Source: Fluviicola sp. (GTDB taxonomy: Bacteria > Bacteroidota > Bacteroidia > Flavobacteriales_D > Crocinitomicaceae). From it: a DNA stretch of 33,506 nt. The notes under the pieces were generated by a model, which made no database searches, had not been told where the DNA came from, and worked only from the letters and a program-made list of their open reading frames with translations. Position numbers and translations under genes: made by a program. The DNA lies in NCBI GenBank assembly GCA_021300395.1, contig JAJTEO010000039.1:1-33506 (forward strand), given 5' to 3'. Shown piece by piece: positions 14,671 to 23,936 of this stretch (position 1 is its first letter; each line of letters opens with the position of its first letter).

Positions 14671-15918
14671 TTGAAAATTTCAGAAATAGGAATTAACGAT
14701 TCATTATCAGATGATCAAAAAAATAAGATTGGACTTTTAAATGTCTTTACATTAATTGCATCAATTGTTTTTTTAATCTCAGGTATTACAAATCTTAATG
14801 TAAACGACACTTTTTCTGGAGTCTTACTTATTTGCTTTAGTGTATTTTCTCTTTTCACAATCCTTTTTAATTATATCAATCAATACAAAGTCGCTATTTC
14901 TTATTTGTATTCCATTATTTCTTTTGGGATATTTTATTTTGACTCATATGCTGGAATTGATTCTGGTTCATATCTATATTATTTTCCTCTATTCCTAGGC
15001 ATTGCTAATTTATTTGATTTTAGAACAAAAAAGGATCGTCAAATTGTCTTTTTACAAACGTTCATTATTATTTCACTTGCTTGTATCAATGTTTTCACGG
15101 ATTATAAATTATTCGAAAATCAAGCACTAAAAGAAGAACAAGTTGAGATCATGTTTAAATCAAACTTGATATTATCATTACTAGCGGTATCGTATTTTAT
15201 TTATTACATCATCAAATCCAATTTGAGAAAACTGGAATTACTTGAAGAATTAATTTCAGATGAAAGTAAATTGAATCAACTTGAGCGTGAAAAAACGAAA
15301 GAAAAAGAAATTCTTCTAGCAGAAATCCAACATCGATTAAAAAATAATCTCAGCATCATTAGCTCTTTAATTAAACTAAAAAGTGAAAATTCAACTGCTG
15401 AAGATTTCAATTTCATCCAACAAGAAACATGGCATGCAATTCACACGATTGCTTTAGCTCATCATCATCAATCTTACAAAATAAACGGATTCTTTATCCC
15501 CATTAAAAGATACGTAACTGAAATAATCGAAAGTTATAATCTCAATGAAAATGGAACATATATCCATCCAAATATTTCTATTGATTGCCAAATCATAAAT
15601 GACATCCACATCAAACAAGCTGTTCCTTTTGGATTATTTATCCATGAATGCATTGCCAATTTCTTTTACATCACTTCTAAATTAAAACTAGAAGATACGC
15701 TTAAAATAAGTGTAAGCATTGAAAAATCAATGATCAATATTCGACTTGATTCAACTTTAAATAAATTATTTGAGAATGATGCAAAAAGAACAGATTTACA
15801 AGAAAGTTTCTTAGAACAATTGGACGGTAAAGTAATTGAACATCATCAAAATTCAATCACATATTCATTTAGATTAGAATCAAATCAACCAGAAATAGAA
15901 AGCAGAAAAATCTTCTAA
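14671..15918 (+). CDS. Six-helix membrane histidine kinase-like protein with degenerate ATPase domain
   Basis: This 415-residue protein has six probable membrane segments (about 22-40, 47-69, 74-90, 101-117, 125-143 and 165-182). A charged coiled coil at 185-217 leads to a HisKA_2/HWE-type phospho-acceptor motif, EIQHRLKNNLSIISSLIKL, with H221. The C-terminal region is in the place of a HATPase domain but is poorly conserved. The N-box position reads FIHECIANFF rather than the usual NELVTNA-K pattern, and no DxGxG or later glycine box is present. It may therefore not bind ATP and could act as a dimerising or phospho-accepting partner of another kinase. The start is a TTG at 14671, with no nearby ATG before the conserved part. 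No response regulator is adjacent. Confidence 0.75.
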   Translation: MKISEIGINDSLSDDQKNKIGLLNVFTLIASIVFLISGITNLNVNDTFSGVLLICFSVFSLFTILFNYINQYKVAISYLYSIISFGIFYFDSYAGIDSGSYLYYFPLFLGIANLFDFRTKKDRQIVFLQTFIIISLACINVFTDYKLFENQALKEEQVEIMFKSNLILSLLAVSYFIYYIIKSNLRKLELLEELISDESKLNQLEREKTKEKEILLAEIQHRLKNNLSIISSLIKLKSENSTAEDFNFIQQETWHAIHTIALAHHHQSYKINGFFIPIKRYVTEIIESYNLNENGTYIHPNISIDCQIINDIHIKQAVPFGLFIHECIANFFYITSKLKLEDTLKISVSIEKSMINIRLDSTLNKLFENDAKRTDLQESFLEQLDGKVIEHHQNSITYSFRLESNQPEIESRKIF

Positions 15919-15968
15919 TTCAAAATTTGAAATCTGCCAATTTGTAATTTGTAATCTGCAATCTACAA
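15919..15968. repeat. Stuttering repeat between convergent genes
   Basis: The 50 nt between the kinase gene and the PorE-like gene consist of a palindrome, TTCAAAATTTGAA (15919-15931), followed by repeated words built on TTTGTAAT and AATCTGC. It is similar in style to the stretches near 7199, 9915 and 21703. No clear terminator with a T-run is seen. Confidence 0.5.
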
Positions 15969-18227
15969 TTATATCTTCTCAATCAAGAAATCTGTACGTC
16001 TATTTTTCGCTCTATTTGCATCAGTCGTATTGTCTAATTTTGGCATTGTTTCACCGAAACCTTTAGATTTCAAACGACTTCCATCAATTCCACAAGCAAT
16101 TAAATACAATTTCACAGCATTCGCACGACCTTCGGATAACAATAAGTTTTGTTGATCATCACCTTGATCATCCGTATGTCCTTGAACCATTATTGTGACA
16201 TTCGGATTTTCAATTAAGAAACGTGAAAATTGTTTCAAAATAAATTTCGAACGATCATTTAAATCATAAGAATTGGTTGCAAATAAGATATCGTTAATCG
16301 TATAAGCCGCTCCTACTTTAATTTCTTTTACTAATAAATCATTGTTTCTGATAGACACATCTTTCGGACGTACTACTTCTGCGATATCTGTTTTCACTTC
16401 CGCTTCTTTCACTGGATTCTGCTTATTCTCTTTCGCATTCGTTTTAGCAGTTTCCTTTGCATTTCCTTTTGTTTCTTTATTTTCTTTACCATCTTTTTTA
16501 GCTTCCGTTTTAGGATTTACAGAGGCTGTTTCTGTTGGTTTTGAAACTGCAGGTTTTGTCGGAATCGTTTTTTCTAATTCTTCTTTTGTAATTAATTTTG
16601 AATCAAAGGCATAACCTTCTTTTTTCACTGTAACCATTACATCTTGTTTAGTCGTGTTTTTTACAACTGTAGCAAAATGTCCATCATTCCCATTCACTTT
16701 CACTTTAGTCACTTCGCCTGTTCCAGCATACGCCACTTCAATTTCAGCTCCTTTAATCGGATCTCCATTTTCATCTTTTAAATCACCTTTCAAGATAGTT
16801 ACACCTGTTGGTCGCGCTTCTTCATATAAGTCAAACGAATAAATATTCCAGTTTCCACCTTGACGTGAAGAATAGTAAGCCAATGTTCCATCAGTAGAAA
16901 CAAAAATCCCTAATTCATCATCAATTGAGTTAATTGGATAACCAATATTTTTAGGTTTTGACCAGTTGTTCGTATTCGCATCCCATCGACAATAGTAAAT
17001 ATCTAATCCACCAACACCTTTTAATTTTTCAGCATCATTTGATACAAAATACAAAGTTTCACTATCTTGATGTAAGAATGGACTTTTATCTTTTCCATTA
17101 CTATTGTATAAAAATGGTTTCACATTTCCCCACTTACCGTCAGCGCCTTTTGTTGCGATCATGATATCGTTATCTCTTGAAGATGGACGCATAACAGTAT
17201 AATACAATGTATTCCCATCAGGTGACAAAGTTGGTTGACCTTCCCATCCATTGGCTGTATTAATTTTATCTCCTAAACTTTCAAGTTTAGTCCAAGTATA
17301 ATCTTGCCATCCTGAACCAACTCTTTCATATTCTGTTCTATACAAATCACAATTCAAATAATTTTGACCACTTACCTGCGTTTGTTTACACGCACAAATA
17401 ATCATTTCCTTATTATCGACAGACATTGTAGCAGCTCCATAACTTGTAAATGTACCATCATTAAACGGTGCTTTCAATGGTTTTCCATTGTCAAAATATT
17501 CTGCAACATTTGGTCGTTGAGAAAATGTAAAATTCTCATGAACAACTACAGCCATTCCTGATTGTTTTTTATCTAAAGTATCCTTTCTCGTGAAAAACAT
17601 AATCTCGTTATCAGGAGAAATCATTGGGAAATATTCGTCATTTTTAGAACTCACATTTTTCACCATTCTTGGTTCAAATGGAACTTGATTTGCTTTCAAC
17701 TCAATTTCACTTTGTAAATCAGGAAGAATTTCATTGATATCGGCTAACTTTTTATCATAATCTAAAGGATAACGATCATTGTTGCTACTTTTAAATTTTT
17801 TAAATTCTCCAAACCACTTTACAGCATCTGGCATGTTTTTTTGAGTATAATTGATTACTCCTAGATAATAGAAACAATTTGCATGAAAATCTGCACAGTG
17901 ATTTAATGTTTCAATAAACATTTCTTTCGCTTTCTGAAAACTTTTATCTCCTTGCGCTGGATTAGGATTTTTCTCATAATATTTCGACCCGCTTTCAAAG
18001 GCATACATCGCATATTCATAATATGGTGTAGCATTATCAGGATTTTCTTCGATTGCTTTATTAAAGTTTGAAATAGCTGTCATTGCATCAGGAGCATTTT
18101 TTCCAGCATCAATAATTTTCATGATTTTTTTTGATGGTGGTAAACAAGCTTCATCCTCTGTTTGAGCGTATGATAAAGATGATGTTAAAATTGTGATTCC
18201 TAGAAATATGAAGTAAAGCTTAAACAT
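15969..18227 (-). CDS. PorE-like OmpA-family protein with TPR, PD40 propeller and CRD domains
   Basis: From ATG 18227 the protein has 752 residues and starts with a clear signal peptide ending SLSYAQ. In order it shows a TPR region (about 35-140, with NPDNATPYYEYAMYAFESG and FYYLGVINYTQKN), and a beta-propeller of PD40 repeats (about 200-470), with ISPDNEIMFFTR, LSPDGNTLYYTV and STDGTLAYYSS. A carboxypeptidase regulatory-like domain follows (about 475-550, GDLKDENGDPIKGAEIEV), then a 70-residue Lys/Glu/Thr-rich linker. The last part is an OmpA domain (623-752) with MVQGHTDDQGDDQQN and ANRAKNRRTDF. This is the domain order of PorE, a peptidoglycan-binding lipoprotein of the type IX secretion machinery. 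No lipobox is seen here, so it is PorE-like rather than proven PorE. An upstream ATG at 18278 would spoil the signal peptide. Confidence 0.8.
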   Translation of the reverse strand: MFKLYFIFLGITILTSSLSYAQTEDEACLPPSKKIMKIIDAGKNAPDAMTAISNFNKAIEENPDNATPYYEYAMYAFESGSKYYEKNPNPAQGDKSFQKAKEMFIETLNHCADFHANCFYYLGVINYTQKNMPDAVKWFGEFKKFKSSNNDRYPLDYDKKLADINEILPDLQSEIELKANQVPFEPRMVKNVSSKNDEYFPMISPDNEIMFFTRKDTLDKKQSGMAVVVHENFTFSQRPNVAEYFDNGKPLKAPFNDGTFTSYGAATMSVDNKEMIICACKQTQVSGQNYLNCDLYRTEYERVGSGWQDYTWTKLESLGDKINTANGWEGQPTLSPDGNTLYYTVMRPSSRDNDIMIATKGADGKWGNVKPFLYNSNGKDKSPFLHQDSETLYFVSNDAEKLKGVGGLDIYYCRWDANTNNWSKPKNIGYPINSIDDELGIFVSTDGTLAYYSSRQGGNWNIYSFDLYEEARPTGVTILKGDLKDENGDPIKGAEIEVAYAGTGEVTKVKVNGNDGHFATVVKNTTKQDVMVTVKKEGYAFDSKLITKEELEKTIPTKPAVSKPTETASVNPKTEAKKDGKENKETKGNAKETAKTNAKENKQNPVKEAEVKTDIAEVVRPKDVSIRNNDLLVKEIKVGAAYTINDILFATNSYDLNDRSKFILKQFSRFLIENPNVTIMVQGHTDDQGDDQQNLLLSEGRANAVKLYLIACGIDGSRLKSKGFGETMPKLDNTTDANRAKNRRTDFLIEKI

Positions 18228-18428
18228 AAACAATGAATTTTTTAATTTCAATGGGTAAAAATCAAAAATCATACCCAATATACTATATCGGAAAAATGAG
18301 CAAAAAGTTACAGTTTTGAACGAAGATTTTTTAGTTAAATTGTATGAAATTCACTTTTATTGAATTCCTAAAAAAATCAACAGTTATCAATTACTACTTC
18401 TATAAATTTCAACTACCAAATATTAATG

Positions 18429-18436
18429 TAATTTTG
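18429..18436 (+). promoter_or_regulatory. -7 box of the BNR exoprotein promoter
   Basis: TAATTTTG is a perfect TAnnTTTG box, 17 nt before the ATG at 18454. A TTTC at 18407-18410 is the nearest candidate -33 element, which is weak. Confidence 0.5.
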
Positions 18437-18453
18437 TAAAAAAATCGTTGAAC

Positions 18454-21400
18454 ATGAAAAATGTATTTTCCTTATTAACATTCCTTTTTGTTGCTATTTC
18501 GGCTACAAACGCTCAGAACGCATCAACAAAAAAAGCAGAATTAGATGAATCAACTGTAGGTGGTTTAAATTTCAGATTAGTTGGTCCAGCTTTAACTTCT
18601 GGTCGAATTGCAGACTTAGCCGTTAATCAAAACACTTGGTATATTGCAGCTGCATCTGGAGGTGTATGGAAAACAACAAACCATGGAACGAGCTTCACTT
18701 CAATTTTTGATAATTACGGGTCGTTCTCAACTGCTTGTGTAGAATTAGCACCTTCAAATCCGAATACTGTTTGGGTTGGAACTGGTGAAAACAATAATCA
18801 AAGAGCTGTTTGTTATGGAGATGGAGTTTATAAATCGCTTGATGGTGGGAAGTCTTTCACAAACATGGGGTTAAAATTAAGTGAGCACATTGGTAATATT
18901 ATCATTCATCCAACTGATGAAAATACAGTTTGGGTTGCAGCTTACGGTCCAGTTTGGAGTAAAGGTGGTGAAAGAGGAGTTTACAAAACAACTGATGGAG
19001 GTAAAACATGGGAAAGAACGTTATTTATTTCAGATGAAACTGGTATTTCTGAAATAGCGATTGATCCTAAAAATCCAAATATTTTATATGCTGCAGCTCA
19101 CCAAAGAAGACGTCATGAATGGACATATATCGGTGGTGGACCAGAATCAGCATTATACAAATCAACTGACGGTGGTAAAACATGGAGAGAAATTTCATCC
19201 GGTTTACCAAAAGGTGAAATGGGAAGAATTGGAATCTCAGTTTCTCCAGCTGATGAAAATTACGTCTATGCAATAATTGAAGGCAAAAACGATAAAGGAG
19301 GATTTTTCAAATCAACAAACAAAGGTGAATCTTGGTCAAAAATGTCTGGTTTTTCAACGAGTGGAAATTATTACCAAGAAATCATCTGCGATAATACGAA
19401 TAAAGACAAAGTATTTATAATGGATACTTGGTTACATCACACAACAGATGGAGGGAAAACAATTGTCGGTACTGGTGAAGACAAAAAACACGTTGATAAT
19501 CACTGTATTTGGGTGAATCCAAATGATCCAAATCATTGGTTAGTTGGTTGTGATGGTGGATTATACGAAACGTTTAACCACGCTAAAGATTGGAAATATT
19601 ATGACAATCTACCAATCATTCAATTTTACAAAGTTGCAACGGATAACAAAGCTCCATTCTACAATATTTATGGAGGAACACAAGACAACAACTCAATGGG
19701 TGGACCATCAGCAACTATCAATAACGCTGGAATCTTAAACAGTGACTGGTATATTACAAATGGCGGAGATGGTTTTGAATCTGCTATCGACCCTACAGAT
19801 CCAACGATTGCTTATGCTGAATCTCAATATGGTGGATTGGTTCGTTACAATACAATTACTGGAGAAAAAATTTCAATTCAACCATTACCAGGTAAAAATG
19901 AAGCTGGTTACCGTTGGAATTGGGATGCACCGCTTTTAATCTCTCCACATGACCCAAAAACACTTTATTTTGCTGCGAACAAAGTTTTCAAAAGCACAAA
20001 CAAAGGCGATGATTGGCAAACAATTTCTTCAGATTTAACGCAACAAATAGATCGTAATAAACTGAAAGTCATGGGGCAAGTTTGGTCTATGGAATCAGTA
20101 ATGAAAAATGCTTCTACGACTATTTACGGAAATATCATTGCATTAGATGAATCACCTAAAAAGAAAGGTTTGTTATACACTGGAACAGATGATGGATGTA
20201 TCCAAGTTTCAGAAAACGATGGTTCAAATTGGACAAAATACACAACGTTTACAGGCGTTCCACAGAACACAAGAGTCAACATGATTTGTGCTTCATTACA
20301 CAATGAAAATGTAGCTTTTGCTGTATTCAATAACCACCGTTCAGGTGACTTTAAACCATATATTTTCAAAACAAGTGATAAAGGAAAAACATGGACTTCA
20401 ATTGCTGGAAATCTTCCTGTAAGAGGTTCTGTTTATTGCGTAAGACAAGATTTTGTTGATCCAAATTTACTTTTTATTGGAACTGAATTTGGTAAAATGG
20501 ATTAAAATTGGTGGATTACCAACCATTGCAGTGTACGATTTAGACATTCAACAAAGAGAATGTGATTTAGTTGCCGCAACGTTTGGTAGAGGTTTTTATG
20601 TATTGGATAATTATGCACCTTTAAGAGATGTTAACACAACAATTCTTGATAAAAAAGCACATTTATTTCCTGTGAAAGATGCTTTATTATATGTTCCTTC
20701 TGCACCACTTGGTTTAACAGGAACAGGTTCACAAGGTGCTGATTTATGGGCAGCAGAAAACCCTGCTTTTGGTGCAACTTTCTCTTTATACATTAAAGAA
20801 ACAGAGAAAAGTTTAAAAGAAAAAAGACAAGAGACGGAGAAAAAATTAGAAAGCGAGAAAAAAGATGTATTCTACCCTACTTTTGAAGAATTGCGTAAAG
20901 AAGAAAATGAAGAAAAGGCTCAATTAATTTGGATAATCAAAGATAAATCGAACAAAGAAATTAAACGTTTGATTACGACTCCTTCTAAAGGGATTTCAAG
21001 AATTAACTGGAATTTAAGAACTGAAACAACTTCAGCGATTAAAATTTCTAAATCTGCTCCAGGTCGTTACGAAAGTGCAGATGATGGTTTTTTAATTAGC
21101 GAAGGCGAATACACTGTTGAAGTAATTCAATTAAAAAATGGAATCGGTGAAAAATTAATTGAACCGACAAAATTCAATGTAAAATCACTTTTCCCGTCAA
21201 TGACTACTCCTAAAATGAATGAAGACTTAACGAGCTTCCGTAAAGAAGTTTCAGAATTAAAAAGAAGCCTTGCAGGAAGTGAAAAGTTAATGAGTGAGAC
21301 AAATGAAAAATTAGAATTAATCAATTATGCATTAACAAATTATCCAAATGCTCCAATCAAATTAATTGAACAAACAAAAGCAATTAAGCATAATTTGGAG

Positions 21401-21688
21401 CAGTGTTCTATTTTACTTTATGGAGATAATTTAATCGCTCATTTAGAATTTGAAACTCCAACTAGTATCATGAATCGTTTTGGAACAGTTGAATATCAAT
21501 TATTCGAAACAACAACTTCAGTTACAGCAACACAACGCAAAAACATCGAGATAACAAAAGAAGAATATGCTGTTTTCCGTTCAAAATTAAATGAACAAAT
21601 CATCGCTTTAGAACAAATCGAAAAACAATTGCAAGACATTCAATTACCTTATTTAAAAGGCGCTGATCAAAATTGGAAAGAAGAGTAA
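18454..21688 (+). pseudogene. BNR/sortilin-repeat exported protein, frameshifted by a small deletion
   Basis: The product is a large secreted beta-propeller protein of the VPS10/sortilin and glycosyl-hydrolase BNR-repeat group, about 1,080 residues in all. A signal peptide ends ISATNAQ. Repeated BNR-type motifs follow, such as YKSLDGGKSFTN, YKTTDGGKTWER, YKSTDGGKTWRE and FKSTNKGESWSK. The first frame ends after LLFIGTEFG with a stop at 20503-20505. The second frame resumes at KWIKIGGLPTIAV, continues through ATFGRGFYVLDNYAPLR, and runs to 21688 with a helical C-terminal half. Homologues normally have about nine more residues at the join (a strand plus DGG). A deletion of roughly 25-29 nt, out of frame, therefore explains the break better than a single-base error. 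No clear type IX C-terminal sorting domain is seen. The catalytic role is unknown. Confidence 0.85.
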
Positions 21689-21702
21689 AATATAATTGAA
21701 AG

Positions 21703-21744
21703 TTAGTAGTTAGTAGTTAGAAATATTTAATTATTAACTACTAA
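21703..21744. terminator. Inverted repeat between convergent genes, possible two-way terminator
   Basis: TTAGTAGTTA occurs twice in overlapping tandem (21703-21712 and 21710-21719). Its exact reverse complement TAACTACTAA lies at 21735-21744. The 10-bp stem with a 15-nt AT-rich loop separates the BNR gene from recG. The stem is AT-rich and has no T-run, so termination is only plausible. Confidence 0.45.
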
Positions 21745-21762
21745 TTCTCAACTATCAATTTC

Positions 21763-23859
21763 TTAAGAAATCTGACTCCAATTCGGTTTTGCTTTCATCA
21801 CTTTTCGTAATTGTTCTTTAACGATGTGATTTTTGGGTAATTCTAAAAATGGATCTTCTTGAAGAATTTTTCGAGCATATTCTCTTGCTTGAGAAACCAA
21901 TTGACCATCTTTGGCTAAATCTGCTATTTTTAAATCTAATTCTCCACTTTGTTGCGTTCCCATGATATCTCCTGGACCTCTTAATTCTAAATCAACCTCA
22001 GCAATTTCGAAACCATCATTGGTACGAACCATTGTTTCCATTCGTTTTTTGGATTCTTTCGATAGTTTGATTCCAGTCATTAAGACACAATAGGATTTTT
22101 CAGCTCCACGTCCTACTCTACCTCTTAATTGATGTAATTGAGACAAACCAAATCGCTCTGCACTTTCGATAATCATGATTGAAGCATTCGGTACATTTAC
22201 ACCAACTTCAATCACCGTTGTAGCAACCATAATTTGCGTTTCACCTTTAATAAAGCGTTGCATTTCAAACTCTTTATCTTCAGCTTTCATTTGACCGTGA
22301 ACAATACTCACTCTAAAATTCGGCAAAGGAAATGCTCTTGAAATAGCTTCATAACCATCCATTAAGTTATTGTAATCCATCGATTCCGATTCTTTTATCA
22401 ACGGATAAACAATGTACACTTGTCTCCCTAGAGTGATTTCTCGTTTCATAAATCCAAAAACCTCTAATCGACTCGCTTCAAACTTGTGCATGGTTGAAAT
22501 TGGTTTCCGACCAGGAGGTAATTCATCTATCACCGACACATCTAAATCTCCATAAAATGTCATCGCCAAGGTTCTAGGTATTGGAGTTGCTGTCATCACT
22601 AATACGTGAGGAGGAATAGTGTTTTTCTTCCAAAGTTTAGCCCTTTGAGCAACACCAAAACGATGCTGTTCATCAATAACAACAATTCCTAAATTTTGAA
22701 ATTTCACAACATCCTCTAATAAGGCATGTGTTCCAATAAGAATTTGAGTTTCACCATTTTCTAATCGCTCGTGAATCCCTTTTCTATCTTTCTTTTTAAC
22801 TGAACCCGTTAACAACTCAACGTTAACATTCATTTCTTTCAAAAAATCTTTGATCGTAATAAAATGTTGATTTGCCAGTATTTCTGTAGGCGCCATTAAT
22901 GCAGCTTGAAATCCATTTCCAATTCCAAAAAGCATAGTTAATAAAGCGACCAATGTCTTTCCACTTCCAACATCCCCTTGTAACAAACGATTCATGTGAT
23001 GTCCAGTCATGAAATCTTTTCGAATTTCTTTCAAAACCCGTTTTTGAGCATTTGTCAATTCAAAAGGTAAATGATGATCGTAAAATTTCGTAAAATGTTC
23101 ACCAACTTCTTTAAAAATATGCCCTTTTGTTTTGGACATACTTATTTGTTTTCGCATCAACATTTCCAATTGAAGAAAAAACAATTCTTCAAATTTCAAA
23201 CGCGTTCGAGCTGAATGAACAATTTGCTCATTGGAAGGACAATGTATTTGAAATAAAGCTTCTTCTCTCGATATTAAATGAAAATCTCGAAGTAATTCAT
23301 TCGGAAGATTTTCAGGAATTTTACCTCTAATTTGTTCAGCTAAGGCTTTAGTGATTTTTTCAATCCCTTTCGAACTGAAACCTTTCATTCCTAATTTCTC
23401 CGAACTTGAATAAATCGGTTGAAATCCAACTTCGTTTTTTACTCTTTCGAGTTCAACGATTTCTGGATGAGGAATATTCCATGAAGAACCAAAAATTTTA
23501 GCCTTACCAAATATTTGATATTCCGTTCCTATTTTCAACATTGGTTTAATCCATTTCGCACCTTGAAACCAAACCAAATCAATCATTCCTGTTTGGTCTT
23601 GAAATTTAGCTGTTAAACGACTTTGTTTACCTACTGGCGTTTCACTAATTTGAATGATTCGTCCTTTAATCTGCGCATAAGAATCCAAATAAGGTAATTC
23701 CGAAATCGTTTGATATTGCGAACGATTGATGTAACGAAATGGAAAATAAAACAATAAATCTTCAAAGGTCCGAATACCCAATTCTTTTTTAAGAATTTCA
23801 GCACGTTGCGGACCAACACCTTTTAAATATTCAATGGGTGTTTGAAGAAAAACATTCAT
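21763..23859 (-). CDS. recG: ATP-dependent DNA helicase RecG
   Basis: RecG remodels stalled replication forks and Holliday junctions. The 698-residue protein is full length. The N-terminal wedge domain (about 1-200) starts IEYLKGVGPQRAEILKKELG and has the OB-fold KGRIIQISETPVGKQSRLTAKF. Helicase motifs follow: LLQGDVGSGKTLVALL (motif I), MAPTEILANQHF (Ia), VVIDEQHRFGVAQRAKL (II, DEQH), VMTATPIPRTLAMTFYGDLD (III), VIEVGVNVPNASIMIIE (V) and LHQLRGRVGRGAEKSYC (VI). The C-terminal TRG-type region contains GPGDIMGTQQSG. Its start lies only 11 nt beyond the T-run of the dsbD terminator, so its own promoter is hard to place. Confidence 0.97.
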   Translation of the reverse strand: MNVFLQTPIEYLKGVGPQRAEILKKELGIRTFEDLLFYFPFRYINRSQYQTISELPYLDSYAQIKGRIIQISETPVGKQSRLTAKFQDQTGMIDLVWFQGAKWIKPMLKIGTEYQIFGKAKIFGSSWNIPHPEIVELERVKNEVGFQPIYSSSEKLGMKGFSSKGIEKITKALAEQIRGKIPENLPNELLRDFHLISREEALFQIHCPSNEQIVHSARTRLKFEELFFLQLEMLMRKQISMSKTKGHIFKEVGEHFTKFYDHHLPFELTNAQKRVLKEIRKDFMTGHHMNRLLQGDVGSGKTLVALLTMLFGIGNGFQAALMAPTEILANQHFITIKDFLKEMNVNVELLTGSVKKKDRKGIHERLENGETQILIGTHALLEDVVKFQNLGIVVIDEQHRFGVAQRAKLWKKNTIPPHVLVMTATPIPRTLAMTFYGDLDVSVIDELPPGRKPISTMHKFEASRLEVFGFMKREITLGRQVYIVYPLIKESESMDYNNLMDGYEAISRAFPLPNFRVSIVHGQMKAEDKEFEMQRFIKGETQIMVATTVIEVGVNVPNASIMIIESAERFGLSQLHQLRGRVGRGAEKSYCVLMTGIKLSKESKKRMETMVRTNDGFEIAEVDLELRGPGDIMGTQQSGELDLKIADLAKDGQLVSQAREYARKILQEDPFLELPKNHIVKEQLRKVMKAKPNWSQIS

Positions 23860-23870
23860 AAAGTAAAGGT

Positions 23871-23900
23871 AAAAAAAATCCCCCGAAAATTTCGAGGGAT
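23871..23900 (-). terminator. Intrinsic terminator of dsbD
   Basis: Arms 23878-23888 and 23890-23900 pair over 11 positions with one wobble on the minus strand, followed by eight T (A-run 23871-23878). It lies between dsbD and recG on the minus strand. Confidence 0.88.
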
Positions 23901-23936
23901 CTTACAAACTGAATATTTAATTTATGTTGATATTAA

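Noticed and set aside
16342-16614. A 90-codon hydrophobic plus-strand frame
   Set aside because: It is antisense to the Lys/Glu-rich linker of the PorE-like gene. The Phe-rich composition is simply the complement of Lys/Glu codons.
18228-18278. Longer N-terminus for the PorE-like protein starting at 18278
   Set aside because: It would place 17 residues before an otherwise standard signal peptide that begins MFKLYFIFLG.
20485-20520. Programmed frameshift in the BNR gene at the A-run of GGTAAAATGG
   Set aside because: Changing frame there would still lack about nine conserved residues, so a deletion is the simpler account.
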